The notes: a model not told the origin generated them from the letters alone. 45,655 bases of DNA from Gammaproteobacteria bacterium (GCA_018222405.1 JAAFAI010000033.1:1-45655); one strand, 5' to 3'; positions 1 to 8,836 are shown, counted from the first letter of the stretch. Program-made: numbers and translations.

Positions 1-40
1 CTCACCAGATACAGCCTATTCGTAGCACTTTTTAACTTTA

Positions 41-87
41 CGACATCATGTTGGGAGATTCCCGCTTAAAAGGATGCGGGGATGACG
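41..87. repeat. Dispersed hairpin repeat, copy 1
   Basis: This stretch is about 80% identical to 131-176. It holds an imperfect inverted repeat, CCCGC at 61-65 and GCGGG at 76-80, followed by GATGACG. The two copies lie 90 bp apart in the same orientation, outside any visible gene. They resemble the short interspersed palindromes (REP-like) of many gammaproteobacteria. The function is unknown. Confidence 0.6.
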
Positions 88-130
88 CGGTGGATGTATT
101 GATACCGTCGAAAAGGAAGTATTTAACCCA

Positions 131-176
131 CGATATCATGTCAGGGGTCCCCGCTTAAAAGCATGCGGGGATGACG
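131..176. repeat. Dispersed hairpin repeat, copy 2
   Basis: This is the second copy of the element at 41-87, with one indel. Its stem is longer and perfect: CCCCGC at 149-154 pairs with GCGGGG at 165-170 across a 10-nt loop. The change from G to C just after the TTAAAA loop core and the improved stem suggest that structure matters more than sequence. Confidence 0.6.
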
Positions 177-191
177 ATTTTAATTCCTGTC

Positions 192-213
192 ATCCCGGCC
201 TCCGAGCCGGGAT
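192..213. repeat. Hairpin downstream of the cupin gene
   Basis: ATCCCGGC at 192-199 pairs perfectly with GCCGGGAT at 206-213 over a 6-nt loop. It lies 31 bp beyond the stop of the minus-strand cupin gene, so it could protect the 3' end of that transcript. There is no T-tract on either strand, so it is not a standard intrinsic terminator. It probably belongs to the same repeat family as the two upstream copies. Confidence 0.5.
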
Positions 214-244
214 CTCCTTAAAAGGCTTACTCCTCAGATAATAC

Positions 245-844
245 TTACTTCGGTGGAGGCGGCAATAATGCCAGTGCCGAGGGGGGCAGGGCAGACATAT
301 CAATCATCACGCCTTTCTTTGCTGCTTCCCGACCAATAATAGCGCCGATATCCTGGGGAGATTTAGCACCGGATGCTGTCACCGCAGCCTCTACAGCACC
401 AAAGAACTCCTGAAAGTGCCCGGGCGCAACCATTACCAGTAACTGCGCAGGCTCATCGTAAGGATTCCAGAAACCGTGCTGATTGTTACGCGGCAGAGAT
501 GCGACGGTGCCTGGCTCGGCAATTACCTCATCGGTTCCATTAAGAAAATGGACCTTACCGTCTAACACGATAAATATTTCATCTTCATTGGTATGCGTAT
601 GAGGCGGAGCGCCAAGTGACCTGGCCGGCAATATTTCCTCAAACAGGCCGATTTCAGAAGGTAAATCCCCGGCTTTAACATGCTGATAGATCGGCCTGCC
701 GGTATACATTATGGGTTTACCCTCACCAAGCTTAGTAAAAGAAGCGTGGTATTCACCGTGTGTTGTTTCATGTTGATGTGCAAAAAGGGGAGAAGCCAAC
801 AAAGCCGCTATACCTGCCACTGCACCAAACGTTACCTTTTTCAT
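245..844 (-). CDS. Secreted cupin-domain protein
   Basis: This is a 199-residue protein with a cleavable signal peptide (hydrophobic core about residues 6-20, cleavage likely after FAH or nearby), so it should be periplasmic. One cupin fold is visible. The metal-ligand set of motif 1 is present as H82, H84 and E89, and motif 2 supplies H123. This matches single-domain quercetin-dioxygenase-like cupins, although the substrate cannot be read from sequence. The C-terminus is proline-rich (LLPPPPK). The start is supported by an AAGGAG ribosome site on the minus strand about 6 nt upstream. It stands alone, with repeats downstream and a 183-bp gap upstream. An isomerase or a non-enzymatic binding role is possible. 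Confidence 0.8.
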   Translation of the reverse strand: MKKVTFGAVAGIAALLASPLFAHQHETTHGEYHASFTKLGEGKPIMYTGRPIYQHVKAGDLPSEIGLFEEILPARSLGAPPHTHTNEDEIFIVLDGKVHFLNGTDEVIAEPGTVASLPRNNQHGFWNPYDEPAQLLVMVAPGHFQEFFGAVEAAVTASGAKSPQDIGAIIGREAAKKGVMIDMSALPPSALALLPPPPK

Positions 845-1027
845 AGATACTCCTTGTTATTATCCGCATAAAATATGAGCAACTCACGAGCTGTGGTCAA
901 GTTTTTTGCTGGTATCAATTATTTCTGTTAGTCGGTACAGCTTAAAATATGCCTGAAGTAAGGCAGGCTAAAAGTAATTTGATCTTAACCTCTGCTGCTA
1001 AAAGGCGCTGAAACCAGAGATAAAACT

Positions 1028-1228
1028 ATGCTGAAAAAAATTGCATGTCATGCATTTCAGGCTTTCGGTATCTATATGGTGTATATCAACATCCTTAATT
1101 GGATGACAAACCGTATGTTTGAGCTGATTAGAGACACAAGCTTATTGCCTTATTTCTTTATATTATCTGCTTATAATCTGTTTCTTCGCCGGGAAGAGGC
1201 GATGAGTCAGCGTGGCCTTTCTTCCTGA
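1028..1228 (+). CDS. Small hypothetical membrane protein
   Basis: This 66-residue ORF is not recognised. It contains two moderately hydrophobic stretches (about residues 9-25 and 37-53), followed by a charged tail with RREEAMSQR. It could be a small inner-membrane protein. The start has only a weak GAGA upstream, and no homologue comes to mind. It ends about 100 bp before the preferred start of the sensor gene on the same strand, so the two could be co-transcribed. It may also be a chance ORF. Confidence 0.35.
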   Translation: MLKKIACHAFQAFGIYMVYINILNWMTNRMFELIRDTSLLPYFFILSAYNLFLRREEAMSQRGLSS

Positions 1229-1329
1229 TAATGAACTTAGAGCTGTGTAGTTATCAGCCAGCTACCACGTCATGTAAACGTCATAAATTTGGGGTAGCGT
1301 CGGGCTTTATTTGCCAGCGAGGTAAAGTG

Positions 1330-2394
1330 ATGAAATGGGATTCCATTAAGTCCCGGTTACTCCTGATGACAACTTTATGTGTGTTGGGCATGGGGTTGAT
1401 GACAATTAACCAGCATTATTTTGGTCAGAAGTTAAGTGCGCTGAACGAACAGAATGTAGCGCTACAGCAAATGCAAACCGATTTACTGCAGTTAAGGCGC
1501 CATGAGAAAGATTTTCTGTTACGCCATGAGCGTCGATACATTGAGCAGTTTAGTGAACAATACCAACGTTTTATCGCTACTGTTAATAGCCTGGACCAAG
1601 TGATTGGTCAATATGAATTACCGGCTAATCTGGTAAGTGATATCGCGGTAAACAGCGAGCTCTACGCGCGTGATTTTTATAAGTTGACGCAATTGATGGA
1701 AGTCTACGGACTCACCGCAGACACAGGCATCAATGGCGAACTCCGCCAACTTTCTACGGCTTTAAATGCACGGGCTGAAGGGCTTTCGCCAGCGATGGTC
1801 AATTTGCTGGGGCGGGCCACTTATCTGGCTGCCGACTATCAGCTTATTGCCGCTCCGAAAACGCTGGAAGCACTTAGGGAAACGTTGTCTGCCACCTTTA
1901 GCAGTCAGTCGTTACCTGTGGAAGTTGAAAGTTTGTTGGTTGATTTTCGCCAACAGGTTAACCGCCTGGCTGAGGTTAAGCAGCAAATCGGCCTTACTGA
2001 ACAGCAAGGCCTGCGAGGTGAATTTCGGCAGCAAGCCCATCGGGTTGAGGAGGATCTCAAAGCGCTGGATAACGCCTTACAACCAGTACTGGTATCGCAC
2101 AAAGAACAGGCTACAGTGTTCAGTACTGTGATTGCTGTACTGACGTCAGTCGCAGTAATCTTGTTACTGGTCAAAAGTTTTGCCACCTTTCACCGGTCTT
2201 TTGCTAACTTCGTACTGTTTTTTTACCGCTGTAAACGGCAATATCAACGTATAGACCCAAAGCAACTGGGATTTTCGGAGTTTCGCTCGCTGGCTGCACT
2301 GGCCAACGAAATGGTTGAGAGTCGCCGACAAATTGAACGGCGACTGGAAAAACTGGAATCGGCTAACCGGGAGTCTCATAAAGTTGCGCCATAA
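1330..2394 (+). CDS. Membrane sensor with periplasmic helical domain, no output domain
   Basis: This 354-residue protein has a transmembrane helix near the N-terminus (about 10-28), then a long helical periplasmic region rich in Q, L, E and R (about 30-255). The motif LRRHEKDFLLR is typical of HBM/4-helix-bundle ligand-binding domains of chemoreceptors and kinases. A second helix follows (about 262-285). The last 65 residues look like a HAMP linker (FSEFRSLAALANEM...). The protein stops there, without a methyl-accepting, kinase or GGDEF domain. I chose ATG 1330 over the more upstream ATG 1231 because AGGTAA precedes it and the hydrophobic helix then begins at the right distance. It ends 20 nt before tas on the same strand. 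Confidence 0.7.
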   Translation: MKWDSIKSRLLLMTTLCVLGMGLMTINQHYFGQKLSALNEQNVALQQMQTDLLQLRRHEKDFLLRHERRYIEQFSEQYQRFIATVNSLDQVIGQYELPANLVSDIAVNSELYARDFYKLTQLMEVYGLTADTGINGELRQLSTALNARAEGLSPAMVNLLGRATYLAADYQLIAAPKTLEALRETLSATFSSQSLPVEVESLLVDFRQQVNRLAEVKQQIGLTEQQGLRGEFRQQAHRVEEDLKALDNALQPVLVSHKEQATVFSTVIAVLTSVAVILLLVKSFATFHRSFANFVLFFYRCKRQYQRIDPKQLGFSEFRSLAALANEMVESRRQIERRLEKLESANRESHKVAP

Positions 2395-2414
2395 CATTTT
2401 ATAAGAGGGCAGCA

Positions 2415-3467
2415 ATGCAATTTAATCAACTAGGTAGCAGTGATTTACAGGTCTCGGAAATTTGCCTGGGGACCATGACCTTCGGTATTCAGAATACCCA
2501 GCAGGATGCGAACGACCAGCTGGACTACGCGGTCGATTACGGTATTAACTTTATCGATACCGCCGAAATGTACCCTATTCCGCCGAACGAAGCGACCTAC
2601 GCTGATACCGAGCGCTTTATAGGAAACTGGCTGGCAGCTAATCAGGATAAGCGTGAAAAGCTGGTGTTGATGACCAAGATTGCCGGCAGTGGTCTGGCTT
2701 ATATTCGTGATGCCAGTCCTATCAGCAGTAAGACTATTGCTATGGCTCTGGATGATTCTCTAAAGCGGCTGCAAACCGATTACGTGGATGTTTATCAGTT
2801 GCACTGGCCAAACCGTACCTCACCACATTTTGCTAAACACTGGCCCTGGCGCACCAATCCTCAGGATACCGATGTTGAGCGCGAGCGCGAAGGCATGCGC
2901 GATATTGTTAAAGGTATTGGTGAGGCAATCGATGCCGGTAAGATTCGCCACTGGGGGCTTTCTGATGACACTCCCTGGGGGATCCATACGTTTTTAAACC
3001 TGTGTCAGGAAATGGGTGTACCCAAACCGGTTTCCATTCAGAACGAGTTCAGCCTGTTACATCTGAAAGACTGGCCTTATCTGATTGAGACCTGCATGTT
3101 TGAAAACATTGCTTATCTGCCCTGGTCGCCACTGGCAACCGGATTACTCACCGGTAAATACCAGAATGATGAGCGTCCAAAGGGGAGTCGCTGGACCTTC
3201 GTGCAACGTCAGGGGTTATTCAGAAATACCACCGAAGCGCACGAGGCAACGGCGCGCTATCTCGAAATCGCTGAGCGCGCTAAAATTACGCCTGCACAAC
3301 TGGCACTGGCCTGGTGTAAGCAGGTCCCCGGCGTGACATCTACCATAATTGGCGCAACCAGTGTGACACAGCTGAAAGAGAATATTGAAGCCTTTGAAAT
3401 AGACCTGTCAGAAGACACCAAAAGGCAAATCAACCAGGTGATCAAGCGCTACCCCATGCCTTTCTAA
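2415..3467 (+). CDS. tas: Tas-family NADP(H)-dependent aldo/keto reductase
   Basis: This 350-residue cytoplasmic (alpha/beta)8-barrel oxidoreductase reduces aldehydes or ketones with NAD(P)H. The canonical catalytic tetrad is visible: D48 and Y53 (in FIDTAEMY), K88 (MTKIA) and H129 (VYQLHW). The long insertion after YQLHWPNR and the overall length match E. coli Tas (346 residues) rather than shorter AKRs. The C-terminal cofactor region IIGATSVTQLKENIEA is intact. The start has a good AGAGGG site 6 nt upstream. The physiological substrate is not known for the family. It lies directly behind the orphan sensor gene and could share its transcript. Confidence 0.88.
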   Translation: MQFNQLGSSDLQVSEICLGTMTFGIQNTQQDANDQLDYAVDYGINFIDTAEMYPIPPNEATYADTERFIGNWLAANQDKREKLVLMTKIAGSGLAYIRDASPISSKTIAMALDDSLKRLQTDYVDVYQLHWPNRTSPHFAKHWPWRTNPQDTDVEREREGMRDIVKGIGEAIDAGKIRHWGLSDDTPWGIHTFLNLCQEMGVPKPVSIQNEFSLLHLKDWPYLIETCMFENIAYLPWSPLATGLLTGKYQNDERPKGSRWTFVQRQGLFRNTTEAHEATARYLEIAERAKITPAQLALAWCKQVPGVTSTIIGATSVTQLKENIEAFEIDLSEDTKRQINQVIKRYPMPF

Positions 3468-3541
3468 GGCGTTTGCCCCTTCATTGGTTTGTCATGTTAC
3501 GTCCTTAGACTGGAGGTTGGTTTACTTTACACCTTCAGTCT

Positions 3542-4708
3542 ATGTCGACAACATCACTTCCATTAGGCAGCCAGGCGGGCGCTGCACCTCAACCAAACCG
3601 CCATCAGTGGGTGGTCTTGGTGGGCCTTATATATCTGATGCTGGTTGCTGTTTCGGTTATTGGCAATGGCTTTCAGGCGATGACGGCCGGCCATGCAGAA
3701 TCGCTTTTTCAGTTTGCCGGGAATCCCGTTACCGGTTTGATAATTGGCATTCTTGCTACGGCCCTGATCCAGTCATCCAGTACGGTAACCTCGATAATCG
3801 TGGCGATGGTTGCCGGCGGGTTACCTATAACACTGGCGGTGCCGATGATTATGGGGGCGAATGTTGGCACCAGCATTACCAATACCATCGTCAGTATGGG
3901 CCATATCAAAAATGCCGATGAATACCGTAAAGCCTTTCAGGCCGCTACGATCCATGACATTTTTAATCTGATGGCGGTGATTATCTTCCTGCCGCTGGAG
4001 ATTATGTTTAACCTGCTGGAGAAAATCAGTGGCGTGCTGGTGAGCTGGATGCACAGCGACGAAGTGCTGGAGGTGGGGGGATTTAATCCTATTAAAGCGG
4101 TTACCTCACCGGTTAGCCATCAACTCGAATCGATGCTGTCGGGCTTACCCTCAGGATATGCCGGTGCACTGATGATTGCGGCAGGGGTATGCCTTGTCAT
4201 CGTTTCTATTACCTATCTTGGTAAAATCATGAAAGCGCTGATGGTCGGTCGGGCCAAAACCATGTTGTACAGCAGTATTGGCAGAGGGCCGGTGTCGGGT
4301 ATAGCCTCCGGCACGGCGGTAACAGTGCTTGTGCAGTCTTCCTCAACTACCACGTCGCTCATGGTGCCGTTAGTCGGCAGTGGCGTTCTCACTGCCAGAG
4401 ATATCTATCCATTTACGCTGGGCGCCAATATTGGCACCTGCATTACCGCCATTATTGCTGCGCTTGGTGTCAGTGGCCTTATGGCTGAGCCTGCTCTGCA
4501 AATCGCGCTGGTACATTTTGTTTATAACCTGCTGGCGGTACTGTTGATTTTTGGGTTGCCATGGTTACGGGAAATCCCGCCGCTGTTGTCTGGTTTGCTG
4601 GCTGACAGGGTGGCCAAACAAAAAGTACTGGGCCTGGTATATATTCTGAGTGTCTTTTTTGCGGTGCCTTTCGGCTTGTTATTGTTGTCGGGATGTAAGC
4701 TGGCATAA
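3542..4708 (+). CDS. Na+/phosphate cotransporter (NptA/PNaS type)
   Basis: This 388-residue polytopic inner-membrane protein has the internal duplication diagnostic of Na/Pi cotransporters: QSSSTVTS near residue 78 and QSSSTTTS near residue 265. Each is followed by a GANxGT motif (GANVGTSITN and GANIGTCITA). It lacks the C-terminal PhoU-like domain of YjbB-type members, so it is the short form, like NptA of Vibrio. The start ATG has no clear ribosome site at the usual distance; GGAGG lies about 30 nt upstream, so the start is provisional. The stop overlaps the A-tract of a terminator serving the opposing porin gene. Confidence 0.88.
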   Translation: MSTTSLPLGSQAGAAPQPNRHQWVVLVGLIYLMLVAVSVIGNGFQAMTAGHAESLFQFAGNPVTGLIIGILATALIQSSSTVTSIIVAMVAGGLPITLAVPMIMGANVGTSITNTIVSMGHIKNADEYRKAFQAATIHDIFNLMAVIIFLPLEIMFNLLEKISGVLVSWMHSDEVLEVGGFNPIKAVTSPVSHQLESMLSGLPSGYAGALMIAAGVCLVIVSITYLGKIMKALMVGRAKTMLYSSIGRGPVSGIASGTAVTVLVQSSSTTTSLMVPLVGSGVLTARDIYPFTLGANIGTCITAIIAALGVSGLMAEPALQIALVHFVYNLLAVLLIFGLPWLREIPPLLSGLLADRVAKQKVLGLVYILSVFFAVPFGLLLLSGCKLA

Positions 4709-4733
4709 AAAAAAGGCCACAATCAATGTGGCC
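4707..4733 (-). terminator. Intrinsic terminator of the DcaP-like porin gene
   Basis: GGCCACA at 4715-4721 pairs with TGTGGCC at 4727-4733 over a 5-nt loop. The plus-strand A-run at 4707-4714 reads as eight Ts after the stem on the minus strand, so this is a classical terminator for the minus-strand gene ending at 4795. It overlaps the stop codon of the convergent Na/Pi gene. Confidence 0.85.
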
Positions 4734-4794
4734 AACTTGGGAACAACCGAACACAACGGGCAGCGCGCACACGCTGCTATTATCAAGTGTAGTC

Positions 4795-5958
4795 TTAAAA
4801 AGCGTACTTCGCAGAAAATTGCACGCGGCTCATATCACCTTCAAGACCTGCATCGGTTTCACGTTTTGCATAAGCATACTCTGCACCCACCGTAACGGTT
4901 TTACTCATCGAGTAAATATAGTTCACACGAGCGCTGTAGGTTTTGTCTGTGTAGTCATCCATGGTGACTTCAGTGACTTGCTCTGCGTCGGCATCAAAGG
5001 CTGAAAACATGATGCTGGTGCGGGCTTTGTCGGTCCACATATGGCGGTAAGCAACACCGTAACCAGTTGAGTCAATGGCGTCCAGGCTACCGGTTTCTTC
5101 GTTATACACGGCACCCTGCGCGGCATTCAGGGCAGCATAACGGCCCAGGCCACTACCTGTGAAGAAAGTAAAGCGCAGATCGTCGGTATCGCTTAACTTC
5201 ACTTTTGACGTAATCGATACACCCATGCCGGTGTCGGAGGCATCAATGCCGCCAACCTCATAAGACAGCTGGCGTAAGATACCGGCTACCTTCACATGAC
5301 CCCAGTCAGCTTTGTGCGTGTAGGCACCAATTACGTCTGGTACTGAGTTGTCGTCAGTGGCACCCACACCCACTACGGTGGTTTCCGGGTTTTCCAGTGC
5401 AAAATCAAAACCGTTTTGTGAATAACGTACCATTACCTGACGACCAAAGGTAATCCCGTCGGTGGTACCGATAAAGTCCAGAGACTCTGGTAATGCGCCT
5501 ACGTCCATAAAGGTGGTCCAGGTTTGACCTACTAACCAGTTTTTGTATTTTAAGAAGGCGTGGCGCATACGAGGCAGATAAGAGTTTGAAATTCGCTCGT
5601 TATCATAGTCGCCTTTGGTTACCATGAAATCAAATTCCAGCACACCTGTGATGCTGTCACCGCCATCTACCGGGGTATTAGTAGTTAAACGAAAACGTGA
5701 TTGTCTGGCGTGACCGTCGAAGCGACCGCCAATGTCATCGTCTGATGCGCCAACTGCAATAGTGGAAGGCACGTAAAAATCCCGGTTAAGCGGGTGGCCT
5801 TCGCCGTTAGAGTAGTCACTGTAGATGCCATCTACTTTGATGTAGCCGGTGTACTTGACATCTGTTGAGCCGATGGTAGCCGCGTTGGCAGACGCCATCG
5901 CCAAGCCAGCTACAGCTAGTGATACTGCGCGGGTGATTGTTTTCATAGTGGTTTTCAT
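4795..5958 (-). CDS. DcaP-like outer-membrane porin
   Basis: This 387-residue protein has a signal peptide (residues 1-27, ending ASANA) and ends in the aromatic F of an outer-membrane barrel (KYAF). Sequence features match the DcaP-like trimeric porins: an early GYIKVDGIYSDY strand, the QSRFRLTTNTP motif, LEFDFM, the LRHA-like motif RMRHAFLKY, and VGQTWTTFMD followed by a GRQVMVRYSQNGFDFA strand. Members elsewhere take up dicarboxylates and other small anions, which is family knowledge. The gene is divergent from acs, sharing a 260-bp control region, so uptake of acetate or a related organic acid is a reasonable inference. ATG 5958 is preferred over ATG 5946 because GGGACGAG precedes it. Confidence 0.85.
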   Translation of the reverse strand: MKTTMKTITRAVSLAVAGLAMASANAATIGSTDVKYTGYIKVDGIYSDYSNGEGHPLNRDFYVPSTIAVGASDDDIGGRFDGHARQSRFRLTTNTPVDGGDSITGVLEFDFMVTKGDYDNERISNSYLPRMRHAFLKYKNWLVGQTWTTFMDVGALPESLDFIGTTDGITFGRQVMVRYSQNGFDFALENPETTVVGVGATDDNSVPDVIGAYTHKADWGHVKVAGILRQLSYEVGGIDASDTGMGVSITSKVKLSDTDDLRFTFFTGSGLGRYAALNAAQGAVYNEETGSLDAIDSTGYGVAYRHMWTDKARTSIMFSAFDADAEQVTEVTMDDYTDKTYSARVNYIYSMSKTVTVGAEYAYAKRETDAGLEGDMSRVQFSAKYAF

Positions 5959-6067
5959 GTTTCTCGTCCCATTTGTCCAGAAATTGGATGATTGGTAAAA
6001 AAAGTGTAAAAATACAGTTAACGAATAATAATTTGGATGAGTTTAGACCAATTGCAAATAAGCGGAT

Positions 6068-6139
6068 GGTCTATAAGACGAAAGTCGTAACACATGGTAA
6101 GTAAATAGAATTTTCGCTTTCGCTAAGACCAAAGTCGCA
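6068..6139. promoter_or_regulatory. Candidate regulator sites between porin gene and acs
   Basis: Two near-identical 16-mers lie in the same orientation exactly 50 bp apart: TAAGACGAAAGTCGTA at 6074-6089 and TAAGACCAAAGTCGCA at 6124-6139. They differ at three positions and each contains GAC-4 nt-GTC. The first is preceded by GGTCT at 6068-6072, forming an inverted pair with AAGAC. An additional AGACC lies at 6046-6049. Spacing of about five helical turns and location upstream of acs suggest operators, with CrbR the obvious candidate. This assignment is inference. Confidence 0.45.
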
Positions 6140-6218
6140 TTTTTCTTTGGTCAGGAACGGCTACATTGATCTATCAACAATATCACTGCTTTTTATTAAA
6201 AAATTGGAGGCACATCAA

Positions 6219-8165
6219 ATGACTGCCAGCAAGATATACCCGGTTCCAGAGGACATCAAAGCATCTACGCACCTGACTGAAGAGCAATACTTCGAGATGT
6301 ACAAGAAGTCGGTTGAAGATCCTGAAGGGTTCTGGGGCGAACATGCCAGCACGCTGGATTGGTATACCAAGCCTACAAAAGTAAAAAATACTCACTTCGG
6401 CGCCGATGACGTCTCAATTAAATGGTTCGAAGATGGCGAGATCAATGCCAGTTATAACTGCATTGATCGTCACCTGGCTGAAAACGCAAAGAAAACTGCC
6501 ATTTTCTGGGAAGGCGACTCGCCTGAAGACAGTGATGAAATTAGTTTCCAACAGCTCCATTATGAAGTCTGTAAGCTGGCTAATGGTCTCAAAAAACTGG
6601 GCGTCGAAAAAGGCGACCGCGTTGCTATTTACATGCCGATGGTGCCGCAGGCGGCGTATGCCATGCTGGCATGTGCACGCATCGGTGCCGTGCACTCAGT
6701 AATCTTTGGTGGCTTCTCGCCAAACGCCATTGCCGACCGTATCAACGACAGCAGCGCCAAGGTAGTGATTACCTGTGACGAAGGTCGTCGTGCTGGTCGC
6801 AGTGTACCGCTTAAAGCAAACGTTGACCGCGCGTTGGCCAATGATGCCTGTCCTTCTATCACAAATGTTATCGTACACAAGTTAACAGGTGGCGATGTTG
6901 CCTTTGATGACAGTGTTGACGTGTGGTGGGATGCGCTGGTAGAAGACTGCTCTGCGCAGTGCGAGCCAGAAGTGATGAACGCAGAAGATCCGCTGTTTAT
7001 CCTGTACACCTCAGGCTCAACCGGTACGCCAAAAGGGGTAGTTCACACTACCGGCGGTTACCTGTTATATACCGCAATGACATTTAAATATGCCTTCGAT
7101 TACCGCGAAGACGACATTTACTGGTGTACTGCCGATGTGGGCTGGATCACCGGTCACAGTTATATGACCTACGGACCACTGATTAACGGTGCTACCCAGG
7201 TATTTTTTGAAGGTGTACCCACTTATCCTGATGTACGTCGTATTGCTCAGGTTGTTGAAAAGTATAAAGTCAACTCGCTGTACACTGCGCCTACCGCTAT
7301 CCGTGCGCTGATGGCCCATGGCGAAGCGCCGGTAGAAGGCTGCGATCTGTCCTCTCTGCGTCTGTTAGGTTCGGTAGGTGAGCCAATCAACCCGGAAGCC
7401 TGGGAATGGTACTACCGGGTTATCGGTGAAAGCCGTTGTCCGATTATGGATACCTGGTGGCAAACCGAGACCGGCGGCATGATGATTACGCCAATGCCGG
7501 GTGCTACGCCACTTAAACCGGGTTCTGCTTCACGTCCGATGTTTGGTATTCAGCCGGCACTGTTTGACGCAGAAGGTAAAGAACTGGAAGGCGCTAATGA
7601 AGGTAACCTGGTAATTAAAGAAAGCTGGCCAAGTCAGGCTCGTACCGTGTATGGCGACCACGAGCGTTTCATTAATACCTACTTCAGTGCTTATAAAGGG
7701 GTTTACTTTACCGGTGACGGTGCCCGTCGCGACGAAGACGGTTACTACTGGATCACTGGTCGCGTAGATGACGTACTCAACGTATCCGGCCACCGTTTAG
7801 GTACTGCAGAAATCGAGAGTGCACTGGTTGCTCACCCTAAAGTGGCAGAAGCCGCAGTAGTGGGTTATCCGCACGATATCAAAGGCCAGGGCATCTACGT
7901 GTACATCACGCCTAATGAAGGTGTTGAGCCGGATGACGAACTGACTAAAGAAATCCGTGCCTGGGTGCGTACCGAACTGAGTCCAATCGCAACGCCGGAT
8001 ATGATCCAGTGGTCTCGCGGTCTGCCTAAAACCCGCTCTGGTAAAATCATGCGTCGTATCCTGCGTAAGATTGCAGCCAATGAGCATGAGCAATTAGGCG
8101 ACACGTCAACGTTGGCGGATCCATCGGTTGTTGATACACTCATAGAGGAGCGTCTTAACAAGTAA
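6219..8165 (+). CDS. acs: Acetyl-CoA synthetase (AMP-forming)
   Basis: This 648-residue cytosolic enzyme converts acetate, ATP and CoA to acetyl-CoA, AMP and PPi. The N-terminal acs domain begins near residue 30. The P-loop-like A3 motif YTSGSTGTPKG, the A5 region DTWWQTETGG, the A7/A8 region YFTGDGARRDEDGYYWITGRVDD and the A10 motif PKTRSGKIMRRILRK are all present. By my count the catalytic, acetylatable lysine is K609, the same number as in Salmonella Acs. The start is ATG 6219, with GGAGG 8 nt upstream; a TTG at 6147 opens the frame but adds 24 unrelated residues. crbR follows after 11 nt and is probably co-transcribed. Confidence 0.97.
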   Translation: MTASKIYPVPEDIKASTHLTEEQYFEMYKKSVEDPEGFWGEHASTLDWYTKPTKVKNTHFGADDVSIKWFEDGEINASYNCIDRHLAENAKKTAIFWEGDSPEDSDEISFQQLHYEVCKLANGLKKLGVEKGDRVAIYMPMVPQAAYAMLACARIGAVHSVIFGGFSPNAIADRINDSSAKVVITCDEGRRAGRSVPLKANVDRALANDACPSITNVIVHKLTGGDVAFDDSVDVWWDALVEDCSAQCEPEVMNAEDPLFILYTSGSTGTPKGVVHTTGGYLLYTAMTFKYAFDYREDDIYWCTADVGWITGHSYMTYGPLINGATQVFFEGVPTYPDVRRIAQVVEKYKVNSLYTAPTAIRALMAHGEAPVEGCDLSSLRLLGSVGEPINPEAWEWYYRVIGESRCPIMDTWWQTETGGMMITPMPGATPLKPGSASRPMFGIQPALFDAEGKELEGANEGNLVIKESWPSQARTVYGDHERFINTYFSAYKGVYFTGDGARRDEDGYYWITGRVDDVLNVSGHRLGTAEIESALVAHPKVAEAAVVGYPHDIKGQGIYVYITPNEGVEPDDELTKEIRAWVRTELSPIATPDMIQWSRGLPKTRSGKIMRRILRKIAANEHEQLGDTSTLADPSVVDTLIEERLNK

Positions 8166-8176
8166 ACGGAGTAACA

Positions 8177-8830
8177 ATGATAACGCTGCTGATTGCCGAT
8201 GATCACCCCTTATACCGCGATGCGCTAAAGGGAGCGTTGTCATTGTCGTTGCCAGATCTAACGATTTTAGAAGCTGGTGACCTCACCAATACGGTCGACA
8301 TGCTCGAAAAAGAGGATGTCGACCTGTTGTTACTTGATTTGCATATGCCGGGCAGTAACGATTTGTTCGGCTTATTGCATATCCGTAAACTCTATCCCGA
8401 TTTACCCGTTGCGGTGGTCTCCGGCACCGAAGATGCCACCATAATTTCCAAAATTGTGGGTGTGGGCGCGCTCGGTTTTATTCCTAAAACCACCAGTGCC
8501 GATAACATTGCCAAAGCTGTTGAGGTGATCCTCGACGGTGATATCTGGCTGCCCGAGTCAATCAGCGAAAAAATCGAAGACGTCGACGAAGAGTTCTCAG
8601 CCCTGGCAGATAAAGTGTCCAGCCTTACACCTTCTCAATACAAAGTGCTGTGTTACATGCGCGATGGTCTGCTTAACAAGCAAATCGGTTATAACCTCGA
8701 TATCGCCGAAGCAACAGTTAAAGCTCACGTTACGGCAATCTTTAAGAAGCTGGGAATCAACAACCGCACCCAGGCGGTGCTGATTGCTTCACAGCTGGAA
8801 CTGGAGCCGCCGGCCTCACCAGGCAAATAG
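8177..8830 (+). CDS. crbR: CrbR-type LuxR-family response regulator
   Basis: This 217-residue cytoplasmic regulator has an N-terminal receiver domain (about 1-120) with acidic residues D8/D9 and the phospho-acceptor D54 in LLLLDLHMPG. A C-terminal LuxR/NarL helix-turn-helix (about 148-208) includes LTPSQYKVLCYM and IAEATVKAHVTAIFKKLGI. Position directly behind acs and the presence of a matching transporter-fused kinase in the same region identify it as the CrbR/ErdR-type regulator that activates acs when acetate metabolism is needed (family knowledge from Vibrio and Pseudomonas). The ribosome site CGGAG lies between the acs stop and ATG. It converges on the next minus-strand gene with only 6 nt between the stops. 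Confidence 0.88.
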   Translation: MITLLIADDHPLYRDALKGALSLSLPDLTILEAGDLTNTVDMLEKEDVDLLLLDLHMPGSNDLFGLLHIRKLYPDLPVAVVSGTEDATIISKIVGVGALGFIPKTTSADNIAKAVEVILDGDIWLPESISEKIEDVDEEFSALADKVSSLTPSQYKVLCYMRDGLLNKQIGYNLDIAEATVKAHVTAIFKKLGINNRTQAVLIASQLELEPPASPGK

Positions 8831-8836
8831 TATTTT

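Noticed and set aside
680..871. 63-residue plus-strand ORF
   Set aside because: It is antisense to the cupin gene, which has a full domain and a good ribosome site.
3484..3921. 145-residue plus-strand ORF
   Set aside because: It overlaps the Na/Pi cotransporter gene in another frame; its odd C/G-rich composition is that of a shadow frame.
6166..6177. TTGATCTATCAA, FNR-like dyad upstream of acs
   Set aside because: The half-sites are separated by 2 bp rather than the 4 bp required for an FNR box.
8831..8836. Possible terminator between convergent crbR and the binding-protein gene
   Set aside because: Only 6 bp separate the stops, and the nearby TTTTTT is not preceded by a convincing stem.
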